Assembly (NCBI GenBank): GCA_937901805.1 | Contig: CALDJI010000323.1 | Span: 1 to 12,503 of the forward strand | Direction: 5' to 3' | DNA from: an uncultured Clostridia bacterium | Lineage (GTDB): Bacteria > Bacillota > Clostridia > Oscillospirales > Ruminococcaceae | Length of the DNA: 12,503 nt | Shown here: positions 1-7,709 of the stretch, piece after piece | How the letters are laid out: every line of letters starts with the position of its first letter | Numbering within the stretch: the stretch's first letter is position 1 | Made by a program: the position numbers and the translations under genes | The notes under the pieces: model-generated | Told to the model about the DNA's origin: nothing | Database searches by the model: none | The model's input: the letters and a program-made list of their open reading frames with translations, nothing else

Positions 1-449
1 AGGGACAGCGTGTAAACTTTGTCTTTTCCTTCGATCAATTCCTGTATTTCATCAACAAACCGGCTCAGATTCAGCGTATCCAGCACCATGCGAATATATG
101 TCTGTGAGGAATTGGAACACACTGCAATCCAGTATCCCTGCTCTTTGAGTTCGCTCATCATATCCGTTACGCCTTCATATTCCCCGTGGAACTCCTTCAT
201 AAAATAGGATTCCAACTCTGCAACGCGGGAAAGATGGCGCCGGGCCTGTTCTCCGTTTAGATGCGGCACCATTTTTTTCAGATACTCGGAATCACTCGCC
301 CCGAAATTGGAAATAATCTCTTCATCCGTCATTCCAAACATTCCCAATTCTTCAAATGCAGTGCGATGGGCCGGAACAGCATAGAGATCCGTCCGGTTCA
401 GCGTTCCGTCAAGGTCAAAAACAACAAGTTTCATTTGGATTGAACCCAT
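1..449 (-). CDS. HAD-superfamily phosphatase (beta-phosphoglucomutase / phosphoglycolate phosphatase-like), C-terminus off the window
   Basis: This is the N-terminal part (149 residues visible) of a haloacid dehalogenase-type hydrolase. Such enzymes remove or transfer phosphate on small cytosolic metabolites through an aspartyl-phosphate intermediate. Motif I, VVFDLDGTL, lies at residues 9-17, with the predicted nucleophile Asp12 and acid/base Asp14. A mainly helical cap-like segment follows at about residues 20-90. Motif II, VCSNSS, lies at residues 110-115. A Lys-containing segment (EGKDK, 140-144) fits motif III just before the window edge. The ATG at 449 is chosen because GGAGGA (457-462) sits 7 nt upstream; in-frame ATGs at 464 and 434 are alternatives. 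The gene has its own extended -10 promoter and diverges from the DivIVA-like gene. The substrate cannot be told from this fragment. The family call is firm, the subfamily call is not. Confidence 0.85.
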   Translation of the reverse strand, partial: MGSIQMKLVVFDLDGTLNRTDLYAVPAHRTAFEELGMFGMTDEEIISNFGASDSEYLKKMVPHLNGEQARRHLSRVAELESYFMKEFHGEYEGVTDMMSELKEQGYWIAVCSNSSQTYIRMVLDTLNLSRFVDEIQELIEGKDKVYTLS

Positions 450-500
450 AGAAAAATCCTCCATATTCCCCAAAAAGCTTCCAGTATTTTGTACAGATTC

Positions 501-529
501 ATTATAGCAATCTCTGAAATTGAAAAAAA
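501..529 (-). promoter_or_regulatory. Extended -10 promoter for the HAD phosphatase gene
   Basis: On the minus strand TGC-TATAAT (501-509) forms a consensus extended -10. The region 17 bp further upstream (524-529) is only a T-run, so the -35 is weak. Predicted transcription start is near 494, giving a leader of about 45 nt before the ATG at 449. Assigned by consensus matching only. Confidence 0.5.
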
Positions 530-551
530 GAGCTAAAATAACAAAAGAGAG

Positions 552-580
552 TTTGTTTTTCAGGCGGTTAATGATATAAT
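552..580 (+). promoter_or_regulatory. Extended -10 promoter for the DivIVA-like gene and probably the glycan block
   Basis: TGA-TATAAT at 572-580 is a consensus extended -10. A TTTGTT/TTGTTT element at 552-558 lies 16-17 bp upstream as a weak -35. Predicted start is near 587, so the leader is about 26 nt. It carries AAGGAGG (599-605) 7 nt before the ATG at 613. This is the only good plus-strand housekeeping promoter I see before the glycan genes. Confidence 0.55.
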
Positions 581-612
581 TACTACAAGAAATCTCCCAA
601 GGAGGCAACGGT

Positions 613-1287
613 ATGGCCGAAAACATCATTTTCCAGACAAAAACATTCGGAGGCTTTGATAAAAAGTCCGTCCTGGAATATATTGATAAAGCCGCGGAAC
701 AGGCGAGAAAAAAAGAAGAAGAATTTGATAAACAGCTTGCGCAAATGCGGCAAAAGAATCAGGAATTGGAAGCAGAAAAGGACTCTTTAACCCAACAATT
801 AGAGGATTCCGGCAAAAAAAATAAAGAACTCTCTGAAATGCTTTCAAAGATTGAAGAGGAACTTTCTGCATGCAGACAAGAGCGGGACGCACAAAATGAA
901 AAAATGTCTCAAGCCGTTAAGCAGAACCTGGAACTGAAAAACGCGCTTTCTCTGCATAAGGAGAAAAGCCGGAAATATGACGAAATCAGTTCCCGTTTAA
1001 GTGAAACCATTCTTCACGCGCAAAAAACTGCGGAAGAAATGATAGGGGAGGCAAGGGAAAACGCTTCTAAAATTACCGGCCAGACTCAGCGGGACTGTGA
1101 GGAAATCCGCCAGAAAATGAAACGTTTTCAAAAGGAAGTATCCGACTTAAAATACTGTATCGGAGAAGCATTTGCTTCTCTCGATAAGCAGATGGCGCTG
1201 CTCAGCGAAGCTGTGGATAAAGTCGCAGGCACTCTGGATGAAGAAGTAATTCCGCAGAAAGGGGATTCCTGCTCCCCTCTTTGTTAA
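613..1287 (+). CDS. DivIVA/GpsB-like coiled-coil protein
   Basis: A 224-residue soluble protein. The N-terminus has the pattern of a DivIVA domain: aromatic residues, then GGFDKKSVLEYID at residues 13-25, corresponding to the GY(D/K)xxxVDxFLD signature of DivIVA/GpsB/SepF-associated proteins. From about residue 27 to 125 the sequence is a charged Glu/Lys/Gln-rich coiled coil, and a second helical stretch runs from about 130 to 205. DivIVA-family proteins bind curved membrane at poles and septa and recruit cell-wall or division partners; here the partner is unknown. The C-terminus ends in a short tail with two cysteines (CSPLC). The start is set by AAGGAGG 7 nt upstream. It is the first gene after the divergent promoter and points the same way as the glycan genes, so a role in placing envelope synthesis is possible but is inference. 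It is not a clear orthologue of classical DivIVA. Confidence 0.7.
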   Translation: MAENIIFQTKTFGGFDKKSVLEYIDKAAEQARKKEEEFDKQLAQMRQKNQELEAEKDSLTQQLEDSGKKNKELSEMLSKIEEELSACRQERDAQNEKMSQAVKQNLELKNALSLHKEKSRKYDEISSRLSETILHAQKTAEEMIGEARENASKITGQTQRDCEEIRQKMKRFQKEVSDLKYCIGEAFASLDKQMALLSEAVDKVAGTLDEEVIPQKGDSCSPLC

Positions 1288-1531
1288 GCCGGAGTCTACA
1301 CCGTCTTCAGGAAAGGACAGGGCTCCGGATGGTCATCTCCCAAAATCTCCTTGCCAGCTACACAGGGACTCTGGGCGGAAACAGAACTACCAAACTGACA
1401 GTCCGGCATCTAAGCATAGTTTGCTCAAAACATTTGTTGGATTTGTTCAGGAATTACTCAAATAAATTCCAGATTCCCGCTTTTGCCAGAAAACCCGGTA
1501 AAGGCGGGAATCTTGGCTTATTTTGCTCATA
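1288..1531 (+). other. Leader region between the DivIVA-like gene and the glycan genes
   Basis: I see no convincing gene in these 244 bp. The first part can fold: CCGGAG (1289-1294) pairs with CTCCGG (1323-1328), and inside it GTCTT can pair with AAGGAC with one bulge. Further on, GGACT and AGTCC (within about 1365-1405) could close a second stem. No match to a riboswitch class I know by its conserved core was found by eye. Promoter-like sequences near 1434-1466 are weak. The region ends in the long hairpin annotated separately. It may hold a structured RNA control element or only spacer. Confidence 0.35.
1471..1513 (+). terminator. 17-bp hairpin upstream of the dehydratase gene (attenuator-like)
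   Basis: AGATTCCCGC (1471-1480) pairs perfectly with GCGGGAATCT (1504-1513). The stem continues inward through 1481-1487 with 1497-1503, including two G-U pairs, leaving a 9-nt loop (1488-1496). The sequence after the stem is TGGCTTATTTT, so it lacks a clean T-run. It could be a partial or conditional terminator, an mRNA-stabilising hairpin, or a target for processive antitermination. It ends 18 nt before the first ATG of the dehydratase gene. Confidence 0.5.
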
Positions 1532-3484
1532 ATGCCGAAAAATACCAATAATTCATGGAAAATGGGGTTACACAAAATGAAAAGGCTGCACCGGATGTTA
1601 TGTACAATCGGACTGGTCCTGTGGGATATCGTGTCCGCGGCGCTTTCCGTATACGGCGGGTTTCGCTTAAAATTTGGTACATATCCTACCATGCCGGCTC
1701 AGTTCGCCAAAAGCCTGCTTTTGTACATTGCAGTCATTGCGGGGATGATTATCCTCGGCAACCTGCTTTTTGACTGTTATAACACCCTATGGCGGTATGT
1801 CAGCGTTTCGGAATTTTTTCGGCTTGCCTGTTCTGTGGGTTGTGTATGCGCCCTTATTTTGTTGCTGGATTCTATCTTTCTGTTACATCTGCCTGCAACA
1901 GTTGTTGTCATTATGTCTGCCTTTCTGCTGCTTTTTACTGCTTTTGGGCGTTTGGTGGCATATTTTTTCCAAATGGTACACGTCAAATTTATCAACTGGA
2001 GACAAAAAGAGACAAAACGTGTCTTGATTTATGGAGGAGGTTCCGTCGGTTCCCATCTGGTCCAGGAACTCAAGTCAGATCCGGATATGAAACGAAAACC
2101 GGTTGCCATTATTGACGACGACCCGGGGATGAAAAGAGTCCGCATCAGCGGCGTAAAAGTGGTTGGTCCCAGAAAGGATTTGGGAGAAGCGATCCAGGAA
2201 TACCATGTAAAAGAAGTAATTCTTGCAATCAACCACGTCAGCCAGGATTTCATTGCACAGCTTGTCCGCGACTGCGCAGATCTAAGCTGCCCGGTTATGC
2301 GATACGGCGTAATGGACGATATAAAAGAAAAAAATCTGGAAAACGCCCGTCTTGCCACCATTCATCTGGAGGATCTGCTGCGCAGGGACAGCATTACATT
2401 GAACATGGATGCCGTACAGGAATTTATCAAAGATCGAACCGTACTCGTCACCGGGGGCGCCGGTTCCATCGGATCAGAGCTTTGCCGCCAAGCCGCAAAA
2501 TTCGGCGCCAAAAAAGTGATTATTTTTGATTTTAATGAGAATGGTTTATTTGAAATTGACAATGAATTTAAAAAGAAATTCCCGCAGGCAGATTATGAGA
2601 CAATTCTCGGTTCTATCCGCGACCGGGAAAGATTGGACGACGTCTTCCGCACATACAGCCCTCAAGTGGTTTTCCATGCGGCCGCCCATAAACATGTCCC
2701 TATGATGGAACTGAATCCCCGTGAGGCAGTCAAAAACAACGTTTTTGGCACAATAAATACTGCCTATACCGCCATGAAATACCACGCCGATAAATTCATT
2801 CTCATCTCTACAGACAAAGCGGTCAATCCAACAAACATTATGGGGGCTTCTAAGCGGATTGCAGAACTTGCTATTCAGCGGCTGGAAGGCAAATCCTCTA
2901 CCAGTTTTGCAGCTGTCCGTTTCGGCAATGTCCTTGGTTCCAACGGCAGTGTCGTCCCCTTTTTCCGAAAACAAATTGAGGACGGCGGTCCGGTTACCGT
3001 GACTCACCCGGATATGCGCCGCTACTTTATGACGATCCCGGAAGCAGTGCAGCTGGTAATGGAAGCCGGAGCTATGGCGTCCGGGGGTGAAATTTTTGTG
3101 CTGGATATGGGGGAACCTGTGCGTATCTATGACCTTGCATGCGACATGATCCGCCTGATGGGGCTTCAGCCGGAGAGGGACATTAAAATTGTCTATACAG
3201 GGCTGCGCCCCGGAGAAAAGCTCTTTGAGGAGCTCAGCCTGCAAGAAGAGGACGTCACCAAGACAAACAACAGTAAAATTTATATCTGCGCGCCGGTTCG
3301 GGAGGATTTTGACAATTTTGCCACTCAGCTGGGCAAACTGAGGGACGCCCTGATTGATCAGAACAACGAGGAACTCTTTGAAGCGTTCAGCAAAATTGTC
3401 ACAACTTTTCACCATACGCCCCCTATCGGCCAAAAGACACCCTATCCGGCCGGCAGGAATCCTGAATCGGATTTCACTCAGTGA
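1532..3484 (+). CDS. Membrane-bound UDP-N-acetylglucosamine 4,6-dehydratase (CapD/EpsC/PglF/WbpM family)
   Basis: About 650 residues, normal length for the large membrane form of this family. Four predicted membrane segments fill about residues 20-150, followed by a first Rossmann-like domain with GGGSVGS near residue 165. The catalytic SDR domain starts near 303 with TGGAGSIGS, the NAD(P)-binding glycine motif. Near 427-442 lies STDKAVNPTNIMGASKR, where the usual catalytic Tyr of YxxxK is Met; this is characteristic of the 4,6-dehydratases in this family. The expected product is a UDP-4-keto-6-deoxy-N-acetylhexosamine, a precursor of bacillosamine- or FucNAc-type sugars. The start is uncertain: the ATG at 1532 is the first, a TTG lies at 1523, and in-frame ATGs at 1562, 1577 and 1595 are possible. 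None has a strong ribosome site, and the membrane segment begins near the last. It is the first of five glycan genes. Confidence 0.88.
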   Translation: MPKNTNNSWKMGLHKMKRLHRMLCTIGLVLWDIVSAALSVYGGFRLKFGTYPTMPAQFAKSLLLYIAVIAGMIILGNLLFDCYNTLWRYVSVSEFFRLACSVGCVCALILLLDSIFLLHLPATVVVIMSAFLLLFTAFGRLVAYFFQMVHVKFINWRQKETKRVLIYGGGSVGSHLVQELKSDPDMKRKPVAIIDDDPGMKRVRISGVKVVGPRKDLGEAIQEYHVKEVILAINHVSQDFIAQLVRDCADLSCPVMRYGVMDDIKEKNLENARLATIHLEDLLRRDSITLNMDAVQEFIKDRTVLVTGGAGSIGSELCRQAAKFGAKKVIIFDFNENGLFEIDNEFKKKFPQADYETILGSIRDRERLDDVFRTYSPQVVFHAAAHKHVPMMELNPREAVKNNVFGTINTAYTAMKYHADKFILISTDKAVNPTNIMGASKRIAELAIQRLEGKSSTSFAAVRFGNVLGSNGSVVPFFRKQIEDGGPVTVTHPDMRRYFMTIPEAVQLVMEAGAMASGGEIFVLDMGEPVRIYDLACDMIRLMGLQPERDIKIVYTGLRPGEKLFEELSLQEEDVTKTNNSKIYICAPVREDFDNFATQLGKLRDALIDQNNEELFEAFSKIVTTFHHTPPIGQKTPYPAGRNPESDFTQ

Positions 3485-3515
3485 CATGATCCCTAAAACG
3501 GAGGAAAAACTGCCC

Positions 3516-4223
3516 ATGCTGCTTCCAAAATTTGATGAGCTTCCCAAACCATTGCAATTTCCAGAAATAAAGCCCTACTATGAATTCCTTCACCGCCGCC
3601 GCGGCCGGTTGATTTGTAAGCGGGTATTCGATTTTTTTGCGTCTTTCCTGCTGATTCTTCTGCTCAGTCCGCTTTTTGCCGTCATTGGTATTTGGATCGC
3701 TTGCGATTCCAAAGGCCCTGTCTTTTTTCGTCAGACACGGATTACTCAGTTCGGAAAACCTTTTTCTATTTATAAATTTCGGACTATGGTCGTAAATGCG
3801 CCGGAACTGGGCGCGCCGATTACCACTAAGGAGGACACCCGGGTAACCGGCGCAGGAAAATTCCTGCGCCGTCTGCGTATGGATGAATTGCCTCAGCTGT
3901 TCAATGTCCTAAAAGGCCAGATGTCTTTTGTTGGAGTACGTCCGGAAGTTCCTCGCTATGTACGGGAATACACTCCAAAAATGATGGCGACACTACTGCT
4001 CCCTGCCGGAATCACCTCCCCTGCGAGTATTGCCTTTTCCAAAGAAGAAGAGCTGCTTGCCGACTCGAAAGATCCGGAAAAAACTTATTTGGAGCGGATT
4101 CTTCCCCAGAAAATGAAATCAAACTTATCCTATATACAGTCTTTTTCCCTGACAGGTGATTTGAAAATACTATGGCAGACCGTCCAAACTATTTTCTTTT
4201 CCAGAAAGGAGGAAGGGAGTTGA
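3516..4223 (+). CDS. Polyprenyl-phosphate sugar-1-phosphate transferase (bacterial sugar transferase, PglC/WcaJ-like)
   Basis: A 235-residue monotopic phosphoglycosyl transferase that would move a sugar-1-phosphate from its UDP donor to undecaprenyl phosphate, starting glycan assembly on the inner face of the membrane. A hydrophobic segment at about residues 30-55 is followed by the family's conserved GPVFFRQ, the FxIYKFRTM motif, and RMDELPQLFNVLKGQMSFVGVRPE. The latter contains the Asp-Glu dyad used for catalysis in PglC-type enzymes. I prefer the ATG at 3516, which has GGAGG (3500-3504) 11 nt upstream; an in-frame ATG at 3486, just after the previous stop, would add 10 residues. The gene lies directly after the dehydratase, which suggests that the 4-keto-6-deoxy product, or a derivative, is the first sugar loaded. 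That link is inference. Confidence 0.9.
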   Translation: MLLPKFDELPKPLQFPEIKPYYEFLHRRRGRLICKRVFDFFASFLLILLLSPLFAVIGIWIACDSKGPVFFRQTRITQFGKPFSIYKFRTMVVNAPELGAPITTKEDTRVTGAGKFLRRLRMDELPQLFNVLKGQMSFVGVRPEVPRYVREYTPKMMATLLLPAGITSPASIAFSKEEELLADSKDPEKTYLERILPQKMKSNLSYIQSFSLTGDLKILWQTVQTIFFSRKEEGS

Positions 4224-4228
4224 GCCAT

Positions 4229-5233
4229 ATGCCATTTATATCCGTCATCATCCCTGTGCGCAACGAGCAGGACTATCTGGAGACCTGTGTGCAGTCCCTT
4301 CTTTCACAGGATTATCCCCGCGCATCAATGGAATTCCTTTTTGTAGACGGAGAATCCACCGATTCTACCCGCTCCCTGCTAGAGCGGTATCAAAAGGAGT
4401 TCTCTTCCCTATTCATGATCCTGGAAAATCCCCATCATACCGTCCCCTATGCGATGAACCTGGGTATCCGCGCCAGCCGGGGAGAATTCCTGATCCGGAT
4501 GGATGCGCATGCTGAATATGCACCAAATTACATATCCCAATGTGTCCGCCATCTTCAGCAGACAGATGCAGACAACGTGGGCGGAGCCATTGTTACCAAA
4601 AGCAGAGGGTTTTTCGGCGGAGCCATTGCACAGATGCTTTCTTCCCGCTTTGGCGTAGGAAATTCCGCATTTCGTACGAATGGAAAAGACGGCTATGTGG
4701 ATACCGTCCCTTTTGGAGCCTTTCGCCGGGAGGTTTTTGAAAAATATGGGTACTACGATGAACGGCTGACCCGGAACCAGGATAATGAAATGAATTACCG
4801 TATCCGGAAGGGCGGCGGAAAAATTCTCATGAGTCATGATATCCGGCTTGCCTATTACTGCCGCGATACGCTGCACGGCATCCTGAAAATGGGGATACAG
4901 AACGGCAAATGGAATATCATTACCTTTTTTCTCTGTCCGGGCTCTATGTCTATCAGGCATTTTATCCCCTTTTTCTTCGTCCTTTCTCTGTTGATCCTCC
5001 CTTTTCTAGGATTATGGTCACCTCTGTTTTGGTGGCTGCTTGCCGCAGAAACCAGCTGCTACTGTTTGCTTGACATTTTCTTTTCTCTCAGCGGCGCTTT
5101 CAAAAGCCGGGCCGCGTATTTTCCCGCCCTGCTGTTTTTGTTTCCCCTGTTCCATATCAGTTATGGATTCGGTTCCTGTACTGGTTTTTTTGTTCTGCCA
5201 AATTTTTTTTTCAAAAGGAGAAGCCCTGTATGA
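4229..5233 (+). CDS. Family 2 glycosyltransferase with C-terminal membrane segments (ExoA-like)
   Basis: 334 residues from the ATG at 4229. The GT-A domain opens with FISVIIPVRNE at residues 3-13. It has FLFVDGESTDST with the nucleotide-contacting Asp, and a MDAH motif near residue 91 in the place of the metal-binding DxD. NQDNEMNYRIRKGG later in the domain fits the acceptor/base region. The C-terminal 100 residues contain three or four hydrophobic segments, as in ExoA-type enzymes that add sugars to lipid-linked glycans at the membrane. A TTG at 4220 overlaps the previous stop as TTGA and has AAGGAGG (4206-4212) 7 nt before it; the ATG at 4229 has GGGAG 9 nt before it. Either start is credible and both imply coupling to the upstream gene. 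The sugar donor cannot be read from the sequence. Confidence 0.88.
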   Translation: MPFISVIIPVRNEQDYLETCVQSLLSQDYPRASMEFLFVDGESTDSTRSLLERYQKEFSSLFMILENPHHTVPYAMNLGIRASRGEFLIRMDAHAEYAPNYISQCVRHLQQTDADNVGGAIVTKSRGFFGGAIAQMLSSRFGVGNSAFRTNGKDGYVDTVPFGAFRREVFEKYGYYDERLTRNQDNEMNYRIRKGGGKILMSHDIRLAYYCRDTLHGILKMGIQNGKWNIITFFLCPGSMSIRHFIPFFFVLSLLILPFLGLWSPLFWWLLAAETSCYCLLDIFFSLSGAFKSRAAYFPALLFLFPLFHISYGFGSCTGFFVLPNFFFKRRSPV

Positions 5234-6549
5234 GTCTATTTGAACAGATTCGAAAACATGAAGCAAAGCTCTCTGTCATCGGGCTTGGCTATGTAGGGCT
5301 CCCCTTGGCAGTCGCCTTTTCAAGTTTTGCCGATGTCATTGGTTTTGACATAGATCAGAAAAAGATCTCTCTTTGTCTTGAGGGGAAGGATGCTACGCAG
5401 GAAGTCGGAGACGCTGCATTAAAAGCCTGCTCGGTGGAATTCACTTCCGACGAGAAGCTGCTCCGCCAGGCGCGGTTTCATATTATTGCCGTCCCTACGC
5501 CCATCAATTCCGATAAGACCCCGGATCTCTCCCCGGTGGAACAGGCCAGTATCCTGGTCGGCCGGAACCTTTCCGCCGGTTCCATCGTCGTCTACGAATC
5601 CACTGTCTACCCTGGTGTCACAGAAGGTATCTGCGCCCCTATTTTAGAGAGGGAATCCGGACTCCGCTGCGGAAAAGATTTTACTATTGGTTATTCTCCA
5701 GAAAGAATTAACCCTGGGGATAAAATCCATCGGCTGCAAAATATTAAAAAAATTGTTTCCGGCATGGATCCCGTGACATTGGAAGAAATTGCACAGGTAT
5801 ATAGCCTGATCATCCAGGCGGGCGTCCACCCTGTCAGCAACATCAAAACGGCGGAAGCTGCCAAAGTGGTGGAAAACAGCCAGCGAGATATCAATATTGC
5901 CTTTATGAATGAACTTGCCATGGTCTTTGATCGCATGGGTATTGACACCAGCGAGGTGATCGACGCCATGAACACCAAATGGAATGCTTTGGGGTTTTCT
6001 CCGGGCCTGGTGGGAGGGCATTGTATCGGGGTAGATCCCTATTACTTTGTCTATGAAGCGGAACGGCTCGGGTATCATTCCCAGATTGTCCTTGCCGGCA
6101 GGAAAATCAACGACTCCATGGGCACTTTTGTCGCAGATGCGGCAATTAAACGGATGATTTTATCCGGAAAAACGGTACGGCAGGCGAAAGTAGCCGTCCT
6201 TGGCCTGACCTTTAAGGAAAACTGCGCGGATATCCGCAATTCCCGTGTCATCGACATCATTCACCGCCTGCGGGAATACGGGATGGCGCCGTTCGTTACC
6301 GATCCGCTTGCCGATCCGGAAACCGTCCTTCAGGATTATCAAATTCCGCTTACTCCACTGGAAAAAATACGGGAAATGGACTGTGTGATTGTCGCAGTTG
6401 CGCACGAGGAATATCGGATGTTTTCAAAATCGGATTTGGACAGGCTTTTTGCCTCCCTTCCTCCGGAACAGAAAATCCTGATTGATGTCAAAAGTATTTT
6501 TGACAAATCAGAAATGGAGCAGGCGGGATATTCCTATTGGAGGCTATAA
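5230..6549 (+). CDS. UDP-N-acetylhexosamine 6-dehydrogenase (TviB/WbpA-class nucleotide-sugar dehydrogenase)
   Basis: 439 residues, full length. It oxidises C6 of a UDP sugar to the carboxylate using two NAD+. The N-terminal Rossmann domain has VIGLGYVGLPLA (residues 16-27). VPTPINSDKTPDLSPV and ENSQRDINIAFMNELA are the variants typical of the TviB/VipA/WbpA class, which acts on UDP-GlcNAc or UDP-GalNAc rather than UDP-Glc. The catalytic cysteine is Cys265 in GGHCIGVDPYY. The C-terminal UDP-binding domain begins around VLGLTFKENCADIRNSRV. The ATG overlaps the GT2 stop as ATGA, with AAAAGGAG 9 nt upstream, so translation is coupled. With the 4,6-dehydratase it would supply a second, acidic amino sugar to the same glycan. 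Choosing GlcNAc over GalNAc or ManNAc needs biochemical or phylogenetic data. Confidence 0.9.
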   Translation: MSLFEQIRKHEAKLSVIGLGYVGLPLAVAFSSFADVIGFDIDQKKISLCLEGKDATQEVGDAALKACSVEFTSDEKLLRQARFHIIAVPTPINSDKTPDLSPVEQASILVGRNLSAGSIVVYESTVYPGVTEGICAPILERESGLRCGKDFTIGYSPERINPGDKIHRLQNIKKIVSGMDPVTLEEIAQVYSLIIQAGVHPVSNIKTAEAAKVVENSQRDINIAFMNELAMVFDRMGIDTSEVIDAMNTKWNALGFSPGLVGGHCIGVDPYYFVYEAERLGYHSQIVLAGRKINDSMGTFVADAAIKRMILSGKTVRQAKVAVLGLTFKENCADIRNSRVIDIIHRLREYGMAPFVTDPLADPETVLQDYQIPLTPLEKIREMDCVIVAVAHEEYRMFSKSDLDRLFASLPPEQKILIDVKSIFDKSEMEQAGYSYWRL

Positions 6550-6561
6550 GGAGGGTTCGCT

Positions 6562-7611
6562 ATGGCTTATCGAATTGGAATCTGCGGGCATTTTGGGGGA
6601 AAGGAAACCTTTCTGGATGGTCAAACCATCAAAACCAAAGTGATTTTTCATGCGCTCTGTCAGAAATACGGGAAAGACTCTATCGTCGCAGTGGATACTT
6701 ATGGTTACAAAAAGCATCCTCTGCGCCTATTCCTTCAAATATGGGAAATGGCGAAAACCTGTGAAGACGTCCTCGTGCTCCCGGCGCAAAACGGCGTAAA
6801 AATCCTGCTACCGCTTCTTGGGTTTCTGAAAAGAAGGCTGGGCTGCCGGCTGCATGATATCGCCATCGGCGGATGGCTGCCTCAAATGCTCAGAACTCAT
6901 GATCGGCTGCGGCGGGAATGTATGCAGCTGGATACTATTTTTGTGGAAACCCATCGTATGGCAGAAGAGCTCTCCCGTCTCCATTTAAAAAACGCCTGTG
7001 TTTTGCCAAACTGTAAAGAACTTGCTATCGCATCCGCACAACATCAGCCTTCGTTTGATCATCCTCCGTATCCGCTTTGTATTTTTTCCCGCATATCCCG
7101 GAAAAAGGGAATTACCGACGCAATTCAGGCGGTAAACAGGGTAAACCAGAGACTGGGTAAAACCGCGTTTACACTTACCATCTATGGACAGATAGAGGAA
7201 GAGTATTCGAAAGAGTTTGATACCTTGAAAAGAGATTTCGGACGTACAATCTGTTATGGCGGGGGAATCCCCTATGAGCAGGGTTCTCTAATCGTAGGGC
7301 AGTATTTTGCCCTTTTATTCCCCACTCATTTTGCAACAGAGGGGATTCCCGGAACAATTTTGGACGCCTATGCCGGCGGGACCCCGGTCCTGTCTGCTGA
7401 ATGGGAAAACGCGGGGGAGGTTATTGAGGAAAACCAGACCGGCTGGCTTTATCCTTTGGGAGATACGCAGGTATTGGAAACTCTGCTATATAAACTATAT
7501 GAGCACCCCGAATTATTTTCCACTATGCGACAGAACTGCCTTATCAAAGCGCAAAATTACCAGGCCGATCGGGTGCTTCCCACTTTATTTCGCCGTTTAG
7601 CAAAAGAATAA
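6562..7611 (+). CDS. Family 4 glycosyltransferase (GT-B fold)
   Basis: 349 residues, cytosolic. The N-terminus (IGICGHFGG, residues 5-13) resembles the donor-side glycine-rich loop of GT4 enzymes. The C-terminal domain has FSRISRKKGI near 175 and the donor-sugar motif EGIPGTILDAYAGGTPVLS near 255. The first Glu of the usual EX7E motif is present and the second is Asp, a conservative change seen in some GT4 groups. TGWLYPLGD follows, as in many family members. AAGGAGG (6548-6554) overlaps the stop of the dehydrogenase gene and sits 7 nt before the ATG. It is the last gene of the block and is followed by a strong terminator. It probably adds a later sugar to the lipid-linked glycan; donor and linkage are unknown. 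Confidence 0.85.
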   Translation: MAYRIGICGHFGGKETFLDGQTIKTKVIFHALCQKYGKDSIVAVDTYGYKKHPLRLFLQIWEMAKTCEDVLVLPAQNGVKILLPLLGFLKRRLGCRLHDIAIGGWLPQMLRTHDRLRRECMQLDTIFVETHRMAEELSRLHLKNACVLPNCKELAIASAQHQPSFDHPPYPLCIFSRISRKKGITDAIQAVNRVNQRLGKTAFTLTIYGQIEEEYSKEFDTLKRDFGRTICYGGGIPYEQGSLIVGQYFALLFPTHFATEGIPGTILDAYAGGTPVLSAEWENAGEVIEENQTGWLYPLGDTQVLETLLYKLYEHPELFSTMRQNCLIKAQNYQADRVLPTLFRRLAKE

Positions 7612-7650
7612 AAATCCCCATGCGCAAAAGCGCATGGGGATTTTTATTCT
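7610..7650. terminator. Bidirectional rho-independent terminator
   Basis: A perfect 16-bp inverted repeat (7610-7625 with 7630-7645) with an AAAA loop. The A-run on the left and T-run on the right give each strand a U-tract after the stem. It overlaps the last bases of the GT4 stop codon and lies between converging genes, so it can end the glycan transcript and stop transcripts from the RNHCP gene. Confidence 0.92.
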
Positions 7651-7709
7651 TTTATCAACCCGCCAAAAACTGGGGCGGAAAATATAGACAAATGGAAGTT
7701 TCCCCATTT

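Noticed and set aside
1305..1335. A stretch (GGAAAGGACAGGGCTCC) resembling conserved region I of RNase P RNA
   Set aside because: The match is imperfect, the region is too short for RNase P RNA, and the pairing partner of the P4 helix and the other conserved regions are absent.
1281..1532. An 83-codon plus-strand open frame in the leader after the DivIVA-like gene
   Set aside because: No ribosome site, no family resemblance, and it spans the hairpin; the region looks non-coding.
2546..3547. A 333-codon open frame on the minus strand across the dehydratase gene
   Set aside because: It is antisense to a clear, motif-rich coding sequence and encodes nothing recognisable.
7651..7709. Short inverted repeats between the bidirectional terminator and the RNHCP stop
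   Set aside because: CCGCC/GGCGG and AAATGG/CCATTT stems are short, with no T-run, so they do not qualify as separate terminators.
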